Assembly (NCBI GenBank): GCA_944388955.1 | Contig: CALXKJ010000006.1 | Coordinates: 62,001-126,000 of the forward strand | Reading direction: 5' to 3' | Source: an uncultured Spirochaetaceae bacterium | Lineage (GTDB): Bacteria; Spirochaetota; Spirochaetia; Sphaerochaetales; Sphaerochaetaceae | Length of the DNA stretch: 64,000 nt | Part shown: positions 53,239-60,796 of the stretch, piece after piece | Numbering within the stretch: position 1 is the first letter of the stretch | How the letters are laid out: each line of letters begins with the position of its first letter | Made by a program: the position numbers and the translations under genes | The notes under the pieces: model-generated | Told to the model about the DNA's origin: nothing | What the model saw: the letters and a program-made list of their open reading frames with translations, nothing else | Database searches by the model: none

Positions 53239-53268
53239 AGACTATCCCATAGACCATGACACGGTCAA
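53239..53268 (-). promoter_or_regulatory. fba: candidate fba promoter
   Basis: On the minus strand TTGACC (53268-53263) and TAGTCT (53244-53239) are 18 nt apart. The divergent lipoprotein promoter uses the same TAGTCT hexamer. Confidence 0.45.
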
Positions 53269-53325
53269 CAAGAAGTGACAATGACGACGCATGCGGCAAA
53301 GTACGTACAAAGACGAAAATCAATG

Positions 53326-53356
53326 TTGACAATATTAAACCGGGGGGGGGTAGTCT
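53326..53356 (+). promoter_or_regulatory. poly-G promoter, candidate phase-variation switch
   Basis: A perfect TTGACA (53326-53331) is followed by a 19-nt spacer ending in nine G (53342-53350), then TAGTCT (53351-53356). Two fewer G would give the optimal 17-nt spacing. Homopolymeric G tracts between promoter elements are known slipped-strand switches, including upstream of Treponema pallidum tpr genes. It controls a surface lipoprotein. Confidence 0.6.
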
Positions 53357-53389
53357 TGATATGAGAACTTATTTTCTGGAGGTGCGTAA

Positions 53390-54421
53390 ATGAAAAAAGT
53401 TTCGATAATTTTATTATCTCTGATGCTTATCATTGCAATGACAGCTTGCGACCCAAAAATGGAGCAGAAGCCATGTATTCATGTAATCGATGAAGAGAAT
53501 GTTGTTTCTTATTTCGATTCAGCGAGGAAGTACCCAAGTTCTGGTACATGCACCAAGTGCGGTGAATTTGTGATGCTTGACGGTATTTCAGTGTCAACGC
53601 CTGGTGATCTGATGAATATTGGAAATGATATCAATTCCAAGAAAGTGATTGGTACTCATAAGATCAATATCGCAAATGACATTGACATGAGTGGTATGGT
53701 CTGGATGTCTCCTAAGCTTTCCGGGTATGAAGGTGCTAAGACATTTATCATCGACGGTAATGGATATAAGATTTCAAACCTCATTGCCGGTAATGAGAAT
53801 TCTGCAACTGAAGCAGGGTTTATCGGAAGTCTCTGGAGTGATGTAGCTCTGGTAATCAGAAATCTTACGCTTGAGACTCCTAAAATTAAAGCTAACGGTA
53901 CTCCTGGAATAGGGGCGTTTGTTGGCAATATTTCTGCTTCTCCTTTTGTAGAGATCACAAATTGCCATATTGTCGGTGGCGAAATCAATGGGGGACACTG
54001 GGCAGGTGGAATCTATGGTTATGCGGCGGGTTATAATAATGAGAATAATGGTCCTGTGCATACTATTGTAAATATTGATGGTTGTTCGGTTAATGGTGTA
54101 ACTATAACCGGCGATAATGCTTCTGTTGGTGGCATAATGGGACATGCTGGAGGAGATTCAAATACTGAAATCAATGTCTCGAATGCATCTGTTACGGATT
54201 GTTTGATTTCAACGATAAATGTGAAAGGCGAGGACGGTGTTAAAGCTGGAAATATACTAGGAACAAATGGCGTCGGTGATACGACACTTACTAATGTTAC
54301 ATACTCTGGAAACACTGTGACAAATAATGGTGAAAGTAATAACGAAGTTTATGGACGGTTAGTATTTAAGGGAGAGGGCTCTCTAACCATTGATGGAGAC
54401 TCGATTACAGAAGCTGAGTAA
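53390..54421 (+). CDS. surface lipoprotein with GLUG-like beta-helix repeats
   Basis: 343 aa. A lipoprotein signal ends AMTAC (Cys20). The mature N-terminus has C-I-H and GTCTKCG, a Cys/His arrangement seen in surface proteins with short zinc-knuckle-like modules. From about residue 70 the sequence is rich in Gly, Asn and Ile with repeated G-x-x-x-G units (GIGAFVGNI, GGIYGYAAG, GGIMGHAGG), as in GLUG and right-handed beta-helix adhesins. No enzyme motif is seen. Base composition is more A/T rich than its neighbours. GGAGG is 7 nt upstream. The promoter carries nine G (53342-53350). Surface exposure and antigenic role are inference. Confidence 0.72.
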   Translation: MKKVSIILLSLMLIIAMTACDPKMEQKPCIHVIDEENVVSYFDSARKYPSSGTCTKCGEFVMLDGISVSTPGDLMNIGNDINSKKVIGTHKINIANDIDMSGMVWMSPKLSGYEGAKTFIIDGNGYKISNLIAGNENSATEAGFIGSLWSDVALVIRNLTLETPKIKANGTPGIGAFVGNISASPFVEITNCHIVGGEINGGHWAGGIYGYAAGYNNENNGPVHTIVNIDGCSVNGVTITGDNASVGGIMGHAGGDSNTEINVSNASVTDCLISTINVKGEDGVKAGNILGTNGVGDTTLTNVTYSGNTVTNNGESNNEVYGRLVFKGEGSLTIDGDSITEAE

Positions 54422-54448
54422 TTCTGATTAATCAGGACCCAGATGATG

Positions 54449-54484
54449 CAGGCAGGGAGGTTTTTCTCTGCCTGTGTTAATTTA
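54449..54484 (+). terminator. terminator after the lipoprotein gene
   Basis: CAGGCAG (54449-54455) pairs with CTGCCTG (54468-54474), and can extend with G-U and G-C; followed by TGTTAATTT. Confidence 0.55.
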
Positions 54485-54520
54485 GCGGTAAAAAACTTCA
54501 ACATCATGTCTGCTTTCTGG

Positions 54521-54526
54521 TATAAT
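54521..54526 (+). promoter_or_regulatory. consensus -10 before the small HTH gene
   Basis: A perfect TATAAT at 54521-54526; TCAACA lies 17 nt upstream as a weak -35. The leader would be about 80 nt. Confidence 0.5.
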
Positions 54527-54611
54527 AAGTAAACACAATATTGGACAACTTGTACAGAATAGGGATTATTCTTTAAGTTTCGTCTTAGTTTCTACAACAG
54601 GGGTTAGGCTT

Positions 54612-54806
54612 ATGAAAATAGCAAAGGCTAAGCGTCAGGAGTGTCTGAAGTATTTCAAAAAAGGTTATGGCTATAAGAAGACTTCTGCTTTGACAGGTCT
54701 TAACCTTTACACCGTTCGCGATTATCTCAGACGCTACAAGGCTGGTGATATTTCATGGGCTGAAAGAAACGATGAACCGGCTGAGCTTCCTTCTCTGTTT
54801 GATTGA
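54612..54806 (+). CDS. small helix-turn-helix protein, transposase-OrfA-like
   Basis: 64 aa. Almost the whole protein is an HTH: YFKKGYGYKKTSALTGLNLYTVRDYLRRYKAG, in style like the N-terminal helix-turn-helix of IS3 OrfA or Trp-repressor-like proteins. AGGGG and AGG precede the ATG. No transposase, inverted repeats or target duplications are seen nearby, so it is not an active element. It may be a small regulator or a domesticated fragment. The membrane protein gene begins within 33 nt. Confidence 0.6.
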   Translation: MKIAKAKRQECLKYFKKGYGYKKTSALTGLNLYTVRDYLRRYKAGDISWAERNDEPAELPSLFD

Positions 54807-54838
54807 TTCTTGCTGCATTTGAAGGTTATTCTTCTTGT

Positions 54839-55531
54839 ATGCGGAAAAAGATAGTACTGGTTACATTTCTGATTATTATTTCTGCGGCTTTGCTGCTCAG
54901 TGCAATCTATTTCACGCGTCCATCTGTAGCTTTCGTTGAATCCGGGACACTTCCCGATGATTATGATATTCCTGTTCCTCACGGCTCTTTATTCCATTAC
55001 AGAAGGGTATCTTCTCTTGAAAATGCGGATATTGTTATTGTCGCTCCAGATGCTGCTGTACCAGATGGTGTTGAGGCTTATCTCTTTGGGAGAGAGCCGG
55101 AAGAAGATGAGTCTGCCCTTGATACGATAAAAATTGATGAGGGGCAGTTGTGGGGAAGTGCGCTTGATGATTCTTCCATAGCTCTTCTTTATGAAGAATC
55201 CTCCGCTGCTGCATCAGATATCTCCGGATATCTTCATGCATTATCTCCGGAAATAGCGGATGTGGTTTATCAAGGTAGGATTTCATCCGCGAATATCGAT
55301 GAGATAACAGATGAGCTTTCATCTTACGAAACAGTATTCTGCCTGACTCCATCATCTTCGATGAATTTCATAAACAACAGTGGCGAACATTGTCTTGTGA
55401 TGAATATCCTGGATGCCGTTGCGATGGAGACTGTTAAGCCTTATAAAGCAGTCTCTATTGATTGGATATCTACTATAGAGAATCTCCTTTCAGGAAATCC
55501 TCGGGCCGAATACAGAGTCGTCACGCCCTAA
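54839..55531 (+). CDS. membrane-anchored protein of unknown function
   Basis: About 230 aa. An N-terminal anchor (RKKIVLVTFLIIISAALLLSAIYF) precedes an extracytoplasmic region in which hydrophobic strands alternate with Asp/Glu-rich loops (NADIVIVAPDAAVPDG, SSYETVFCLTPSSSMNFINN). The layout resembles a periplasmic-binding fold of the LacI type, but I cannot name a family. The ATG at 54839 has no ribosome site, but TATTCT ends 6 nt upstream; a TTG at 54803 overlaps the HTH gene and is an alternative. The last 42 nt overlap tatD on the other strand. Confidence 0.6.
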   Translation: MRKKIVLVTFLIIISAALLLSAIYFTRPSVAFVESGTLPDDYDIPVPHGSLFHYRRVSSLENADIVIVAPDAAVPDGVEAYLFGREPEEDESALDTIKIDEGQLWGSALDDSSIALLYEESSAAASDISGYLHALSPEIADVVYQGRISSANIDEITDELSSYETVFCLTPSSSMNFINNSGEHCLVMNILDAVAMETVKPYKAVSIDWISTIENLLSGNPRAEYRVVTP

Positions 55532-56272
55532 CATCCTGAAGAGATTATCCCTTACATGCATCTTCAGATTGTCCTTATCCTCATTCCTCAGATCCGCCAG
55601 GAATTCCAGAGTGTATTCTGTAAATGCGGGATTCGATGGCTTTCCACGCATCGGAACAGGCGCCAGATACGGGGAATCCGTTTCGTAGAGAATCCTATCA
55701 ATCGGTACGGCTTTCGCGGCTTCTCTGATCATCTCATTCGATTTGTATGTTACATTGCCTGCAAATGAGATAAAAAGCCCTTTATCGAGAGCGGCTTTCA
55801 TGAGACGTGTATCGGAAGAGAAGCAATGCATTACGCCGCGGCATCTGAATTCTGATGAGCAGAGCGCGTCAAGTATTTCCTTGTCCGCATCCCGAGTGTG
55901 GATGATAATCGGGAGATCCAATTCCGAAGCCAGCTCGACTTGCATCATAAATAGCTTGAGTTGCTCTTCTGGGCTCCCATATTTCCAATGATTGTCAAAA
56001 CCGCATTCCCCGATTGCATCAGCTCCATACGTTTTGTAGTCATTCAGAAGTTTCTCCCTTTCTCTGTCAGGGCTTTCGTAAGTCCTGCTATCTAATACCC
56101 AGGGACCAGAGCCGATTGAGCCAAATACTTTTGTGGAAGAAGGAAGGAACTTCAGACGCTCAGCTGCATCCCCTGAATCTGTTCCGACATCGATTCCTAT
56201 AAGATCCGATGGCAATGACTCAATGCCTTTACGTCTCATTGAAAGTGTATGGAAATGGCTGTCGATAATCAT
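55490..56272 (-). CDS. TatD family metal-dependent DNase
   Basis: 260 aa. Metal ligands IDSHFHT near residue 3, AIGECGFDNHW near 80, HTRDA near 115, MHCFSS near 142, and YETDSPYLAPVP near 195 match TatD. It is a 3'-5' exonuclease-like hydrolase in the cytoplasm. Start at 56272 follows GGAGA and overlaps the acetyltransferase stop by 4 nt, so the two are coupled. The first ligand motif normally reads DxHxH; here DSHFH is intact. Confidence 0.92.
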   Translation of the reverse strand: MIIDSHFHTLSMRRKGIESLPSDLIGIDVGTDSGDAAERLKFLPSSTKVFGSIGSGPWVLDSRTYESPDREREKLLNDYKTYGADAIGECGFDNHWKYGSPEEQLKLFMMQVELASELDLPIIIHTRDADKEILDALCSSEFRCRGVMHCFSSDTRLMKAALDKGLFISFAGNVTYKSNEMIREAAKAVPIDRILYETDSPYLAPVPMRGKPSNPAFTEYTLEFLADLRNEDKDNLKMHVRDNLFRMLGRDDSVFGPRIS

Positions 56273-56757
56273 ATATGTTTCTCCATGTAGACAACAGACC
56301 ATAATCTGCCGAATTTCTCTCCGCAATCGGTAAGCTTGCCTGCTATCGTGTAGCCGCGCTTTTCATGGAATTCAACGCTTCCTTCTCCAGGATACATGAC
56401 AATAGCATAAAGATTATGTACGCCTATTTCCTTGAGCTGTCTTTCAAGTTCATCATATAAAAGTGTGCCATAATGCTGTCTTTCCATGCCATGGCGGAGG
56501 TAGATTGTCACTTCAACGCTTCGTCTGTAAGCTTCACGGCTGCTGAATGCATGTGCGTAAGCATAACCTTCGACTGTTCCATGTTCTTCAATCACAAGAA
56601 AAGGGTATGATGTGGATATCTCGGTTATTCTCTGTTTCATCTCATTCTCGTCAGGAGCTGTATATTCGAATGAGATTGCAGTCTTTTCGACATAGTAGCG
56701 GTATATATTGCTTAATTCCTCTGCATCTGACGGCAGCACATTGCGTATTTTTGCCAT
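56269..56757 (-). CDS. GNAT family N-acetyltransferase (phosphinothricin-acetyltransferase-like)
   Basis: 162 aa. The PAT-type opening IRNVLPSDAEELSNIYRYYVEKTAISFEYTAP (split around residue 20), then EGYAYAHAFSSREAYRRSVEVTIYL and the acetyl-CoA loop HYGTLLYDELERQL. Substrates of such proteins are small amines or amino-acid analogues. The start at 56757 follows GAGGAG. It is upstream of and coupled to tatD. Confidence 0.88.
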   Translation of the reverse strand: MAKIRNVLPSDAEELSNIYRYYVEKTAISFEYTAPDENEMKQRITEISTSYPFLVIEEHGTVEGYAYAHAFSSREAYRRSVEVTIYLRHGMERQHYGTLLYDELERQLKEIGVHNLYAIVMYPGEGSVEFHEKRGYTIAGKLTDCGEKFGRLWSVVYMEKHI

Positions 56758-56860
56758 AAATCTCCTCAAACCTGCACTTCAGTTCCTGCATGTTAGCACG
56801 ATAAGCTGAAAAATACTGCTTTTCCGTTATTTCGTACTGTTGTTTCTGCCTTATAGGGAG

Positions 56861-56866
56861 TATAAA
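56861..56866 (+). promoter_or_regulatory. -10 element 7 nt before the second MATE gene
   Basis: TATAAA at 56861-56866; the ATG is at 56874. No ribosome site at the proper distance, so the message may be leaderless. The -35 match is poor. Confidence 0.35.
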
Positions 56867-56873
56867 TGCACTT

Positions 56874-58208
56874 ATGGCAACACTGGATATGACAAAAGGG
56901 AATATATGGCGAGAGATAATAAGCTATACGATTCCTCTTGTTCTTGGAAATATCTTCCAGCTCATGTATAACGCTGTCGATTCCATGATTGCTGGCAGGT
57001 TCATCGGTCCTGAGGCTCTTGCCGCAGCTGGAATGGCAGGGCCAGTGATGAATATCCTGATTCTTGGGATTTCCGGGATCTGCATCGGGGCAGGCGTTCT
57101 CATGAGCTCTTTCTTCGGTAGCCACGATGAGGAAAAACTCAGAAAAGAGCTTTCGACACTTCTTGTTTCAGGAACACTTTTTTCCCTTGCAGTGACAGTA
57201 TTAGGCTTTATATTCGCATCTCCTCTTCTTTGTGTTCTCAATGTTCCCGGTGAAGTCCATGATATGACACTTGTCTACCTGCGCATTATCTTCATAGGTG
57301 CGCCTTTCACGTATTTTTATAATGCCCTCTCTCAGGCGCTGAAGAGTGTGGGGGATTCGAAGACACCGCTGAAATTCCTTGTGGTTTCATCCGTGCTTAA
57401 TTGTTTATTGGATCTCTTTTTCATAGGTTATCTTGGATTTGGTATTGCATGTTCCGCGATAACAACAGTCGTTGCTCAGGTGCTTTCGGCGCTGTGCTGT
57501 TTTGTATACATATGGAGAAAAGTACCTGTGCTGAGCCTTGCGCCGCATGACCTTGGGGTTGATAAGGCGCTCCTTAAGTCTACTCTATCATATGGGACAG
57601 TGACTGCGCTGCAGCAATCAGTACAGCCGATTGGCAAGCTCCTGATACAGAGCTCCGTCAATACGCTCGGCGTCAGTGTCATTGCCGCATATAACGCTGT
57701 TACGAAAATCGATGATTTTGCATTCACGCCAGAGCAGAATATAGGGCATGCAATAACTACATTCACTGCACAGAATATGGGTGCTGGGAATAAAGTGCGT
57801 GTCAGGGAAGGTTTCAGGAAAGGGCTGGCTCTTGAAGCGCTGTACTTCCTGATAATCGCTTCTCTTGTGCTTCTTTTCCGTAAGCCCATCATGAAGCTAT
57901 TTGTGACAGGAGAAGGCTCTGGGAATGTTATTGCTGAAGGAGTGCTTTATCTTTCTACAATGGCGTTCTTCTATATTCTTCCTGCCATGACAAATGGTAT
58001 TCAGGGATTTTTCCGAGGTGTAGGGAGGATGAAGACCACTCTGCTATGTACGACAATACAAGCATCATTCAGGGTGATTTTCACATTCATTCTTGTTCCG
58101 CATTATGGTATTCATGCTATAGCTTATGCTTGCGCAATAGGCTGGATTCTCATGCTTCTATATGAAGTTCCATGCTACTTCAGATACAGAAAAGAATCTT
58201 TGAGATAG
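56874..58208 (+). CDS. MATE family efflux transporter (second copy)
   Basis: 444 aa, twelve helices in two MatE halves. The opening TIPLVLGNIFQLMYNAVDSMIAGRFIGPEALAA (split) and the TIQGFF-like NGIQGFFRGVGRMKTTL segment near residue 375 match the YdhE/DinF branch. It differs clearly from the other MATE gene at 31119, so it is not a recent duplicate. No ribosome site is evident; see the -10 entry at 56861. Substrate is unknown. Confidence 0.9.
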   Translation: MATLDMTKGNIWREIISYTIPLVLGNIFQLMYNAVDSMIAGRFIGPEALAAAGMAGPVMNILILGISGICIGAGVLMSSFFGSHDEEKLRKELSTLLVSGTLFSLAVTVLGFIFASPLLCVLNVPGEVHDMTLVYLRIIFIGAPFTYFYNALSQALKSVGDSKTPLKFLVVSSVLNCLLDLFFIGYLGFGIACSAITTVVAQVLSALCCFVYIWRKVPVLSLAPHDLGVDKALLKSTLSYGTVTALQQSVQPIGKLLIQSSVNTLGVSVIAAYNAVTKIDDFAFTPEQNIGHAITTFTAQNMGAGNKVRVREGFRKGLALEALYFLIIASLVLLFRKPIMKLFVTGEGSGNVIAEGVLYLSTMAFFYILPAMTNGIQGFFRGVGRMKTTLLCTTIQASFRVIFTFILVPHYGIHAIAYACAIGWILMLLYEVPCYFRYRKESLR

Positions 58209-58381
58209 CGAACTCGAATTATGGCTTGTTTCACCACCGATTAAGTTGACTAAAATTGCCAGAGGTCAGCCTCTGGCTCTATGGCGGGGAACTCGTCCCT
58301 GTTCGGCTTGGTGACCGACCTGACTATAATCTTAGTATGAAACATGCTTTTAGAAAAGCTCTTTTTTTCGTCTAAGAATAA
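58209..58381. other. 172-nt gap beside tRNA-Leu, G/C-richer, with one hairpin
   Basis: Only one 31-codon reading frame (minus strand, starting near 58346) is present. A hairpin GCCAGAGG-TCAG-CCTCTGGC lies at 58258-58277, and read on the minus strand it is followed by AATTTTAG, so it may end transcription from tRNA-Leu. The GC-rich part (58256-58330) is unlike its flanks. Confidence 0.4.
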
Positions 58382-58464
58382 TCCCCAGAGCGAGACTCGA
58401 ACTCGCACGGTATTGCTACCAAAGGATTTTAAGTCCCTTGTGTCTACCATTCCACCATCTGGGG
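58382..58464 (-). tRNA. tRNA-Leu (UAA)
   Basis: 83 nt, class II with a long variable arm. Acceptor CCCCAGA / TCTGGGG with discriminator A; anticodon stem AGGGA / TCCTT, loop CTTAAAA, anticodon TAA at complement 58431-58429; T-arm CGAG-TTCGAGTCTCG. CCA is not encoded. Confidence 0.95.
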
Positions 58465-58493
58465 ATGGAAATATATTATCCTATTCCATTATT

Positions 58494-59780
58494 TCAGGAA
58501 AGATACTCGAGCATGCCTTCAGAGGCCCTTATACCGGAAGCCCATGCACCTGTGATACCACGGCTTGTTCCAGCTCCATCACCTGCGAAGAAGACGGATG
58601 ATGTGACCTGAAAATGCTTATCCTTGTATTCAGGCTTGTTCGCATATAGCTTGATCTCCGGGTAATACATGATAGTAGAAGGATGGAGAATGCCCGGGAT
58701 TATCGTGTCGAGCTTCTTCATTCCAGACCAGATATATCTGAGAATCTTCGATGGCATTGCCAGTGAAATGTCGGAAGGACAACAGTCTTTGAGGGATGGC
58801 TGGAAGTCGTAAAGGTCGTCATTGAATGTCGCGATCTTTGATCTTTTGCCCATTCTGAAATCACCTACACGCTGCATAAGCGGTCTTCCACCGCCCATGA
58901 GGGCTGCCATGACCCCGAGGTGCTCAGCGAACTCCTGCCCAGAGGCGAGAGGCTCTGTGAAACGCACAGTCTTGAGAATCGCGAAGTTCACAAGTCCGTT
59001 ATTCCTGGCCGCGTCCGGTGCGTATGCATGTCCGTTTACTGAGTACCATATGTCGCCACGCTCTGTTACGTACTTCTCCTTTACGACATGAGCGTTGCCG
59101 CTATTGGTACAGAATGTACGTACTTTCTCCGGGAAGTAGAACTTAGGGTCGTAGTAATCTTTCACGATAGGATAGTGCTCGATTCTTGTCTCGACACGTA
59201 TACCGACATCGAGAATGTTGTCCATATATTTTACGCCAAGCTGCTGCATCACATCCTGAAGAAAATGGAATCCGTGCCGACCTGGAGCGATAAGAATCGT
59301 TTTGTATCCGATTTCCCTGAGGTCTGTCGTGATGAACTTCTGCTCGTTATTTATGGAAAGCATCTCCTCCTTGAGGGAGATGTCGACACCGTTATCGCGG
59401 AGACGCTGCAACAGCTCCTGTATAAGCCTTAAACCACCATCAGTACCAAGATGTGTCTGCTGAATCTCGAGAAGCGAGCAGCCGAGCTTCTCCGCGCGGG
59501 ATTTGTATATTTCAATATTTGACTTGGGGAGAATATCGGGCTTCAGGAATTCCATGACTTCGGCAAGATATCTATCCGCTTCTTCTTTCGTCCAGTATTC
59601 GAAAGGAAATCCGATTGGATATGTGAAATTCATCTTGCAGTCGTTTCTCATTCCACCTGTAGAGACAGGTGCTTTATCAATCATGAGAATTGAGGCATCT
59701 TTCTTCTTTTCCAGTAAGGAAAAAGCCGCGCCCATTCCAGCAGGTCCGGTTCCAACGATGATTACATCATATTTTTCCAT
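58494..59780 (-). CDS. FAD-dependent dehydrogenase (COG2509-like)
   Basis: 428 aa. FAD motif DVIIVGTGPAGMGAAFSLLEK at residues 5-25, the middle IGYKTILIAPGRHGFHFLQ, and the C-terminal FAD motif SVFFAGDGAGTSRGITGAWASG near 395. The family (uncharacterised FAD-dependent dehydrogenases) is widespread in anaerobes; the electron donor and acceptor are unknown. It contains a cysteine pair (DCCPSD) near residue 330. GGGAG lies 8 nt before the ATG at 59780. tRNA-Leu follows within 30 nt on the same strand. Confidence 0.88.
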   Translation of the reverse strand: MEKYDVIIVGTGPAGMGAAFSLLEKKKDASILMIDKAPVSTGGMRNDCKMNFTYPIGFPFEYWTKEEADRYLAEVMEFLKPDILPKSNIEIYKSRAEKLGCSLLEIQQTHLGTDGGLRLIQELLQRLRDNGVDISLKEEMLSINNEQKFITTDLREIGYKTILIAPGRHGFHFLQDVMQQLGVKYMDNILDVGIRVETRIEHYPIVKDYYDPKFYFPEKVRTFCTNSGNAHVVKEKYVTERGDIWYSVNGHAYAPDAARNNGLVNFAILKTVRFTEPLASGQEFAEHLGVMAALMGGGRPLMQRVGDFRMGKRSKIATFNDDLYDFQPSLKDCCPSDISLAMPSKILRYIWSGMKKLDTIIPGILHPSTIMYYPEIKLYANKPEYKDKHFQVTSSVFFAGDGAGTSRGITGAWASGIRASEGMLEYLS

Positions 59781-59831
59781 CTGTTTCGCTCCCATATGAT
59801 TATGAAGGATGCTATAATATTTGAAAAGTGG

Positions 59832-59861
59832 TTGAGGAATATTTTCTTCTGATAATATAAT
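59832..59861 (+). promoter_or_regulatory. promoter of the HTH-Fic-like / D-aminoacylase unit
   Basis: TTGAGG (59832-59837) and a perfect TATAAT (59856-59861), spacing 18 nt; the ATG is at 59900. Confidence 0.65.
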
Positions 59862-59899
59862 TTGTTGATTTTATTCCAATTACGGAGTAGATTTTTGGT

Positions 59900-60796
59900 A
59901 TGAAGTATATTGATATCAAGGAAGCTGCGGCGAAGTGGGGCATTTCGGATAGACGTATCAGATTGCTATGCTCTCAAGGAAGGATAGATGGAGCAATTAA
60001 GCTCGGCTGGTCATGGACGATTCCTTCTGACACTCCAAAACCCAGAGATGGGCGAGTCTTGAGACGATTCCGTACAATCGATATTAGGCCCGGCAATGTC
60101 GATATCGAGGCATTGAAGCAGCTCATGGAAAGACATCCGGTAACAGCAGATCTCTTTGATTCGTCAGCTTTCAGGAATATCATACGCAAGAGCGTTGAGA
60201 CGCTTCTCGAAGCTGATGGCGCTGAAATCGATGACAGGGATGTCCGCGCGATTCTTTCAGGCCGGGTTGTACCTTCTGTACCGCTTGAGCTTCATCTAGT
60301 GATACTCAATTTCCGCTCTGTCATCTTCTCTGAAGTCAGGAATGACGAGCGATGGTGTGAGAAGGATATAAGGGAGATGCATGTGCGTCTTATGCAGGGC
60401 ATCGACGATGAGACTGCATATGAGTATAGGAAAGGCTTTGCTGTCTATCCTCCGCGGGAAGGCGAGAATCCCTCTGTTCCTGTGCAGATGGAGACTTCTT
60501 TGATGCAGTATGAGAATTCGTGGAGATTCATGCATCCGCTTATTTCGGCTGTTCTGCTGTATTCTGCCATGATAAGGGTTGTTCCATTTGAAGAGTATCA
60601 ATCGCTTTTTGCGTATCTTGTCCTTGCTGGCGAGCTTCTCAGAAATGGAATTCTTCCGCCTGTTTTCGAGAAATCCGATAAGGAAGAAGCGAAAGCGGCT
60701 TTCCTTCTTGCTGTCGGCAGAGGGAATTATGAGGATTTCACGCATTTCATAGAGCGCAAAATCCACGATTCTTATAAGGCGTTTGAAAATGTATGA
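59900..60796 (+). CDS. HTH protein with degenerate Fic-like domain
   Basis: 298 aa. Residues 1-45 are a MerR/excisionase-type HTH (YIDIKEAAAKWGISDRRIRLLCSQGRI, then GWSWTIP). Residues about 95-290 read as a Fic fold (YRKGFAVYPPREG, MHPLISAVLLYSAMIR), but the catalytic loop HPFxxGNGR is V-P-F-E-E-Y-Q-S-L: Val228 replaces the His and Tyr-Gln-Ser-Leu replaces GNGR. AMPylation is unlikely. Its stop overlaps the D-aminoacylase start by 8 nt, so it may regulate or partner that enzyme. GGAG lies 11 nt upstream. Confidence 0.72.
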   Translation: MKYIDIKEAAAKWGISDRRIRLLCSQGRIDGAIKLGWSWTIPSDTPKPRDGRVLRRFRTIDIRPGNVDIEALKQLMERHPVTADLFDSSAFRNIIRKSVETLLEADGAEIDDRDVRAILSGRVVPSVPLELHLVILNFRSVIFSEVRNDERWCEKDIREMHVRLMQGIDDETAYEYRKGFAVYPPREGENPSVPVQMETSLMQYENSWRFMHPLISAVLLYSAMIRVVPFEEYQSLFAYLVLAGELLRNGILPPVFEKSDKEEAKAAFLLAVGRGNYEDFTHFIERKIHDSYKAFENV

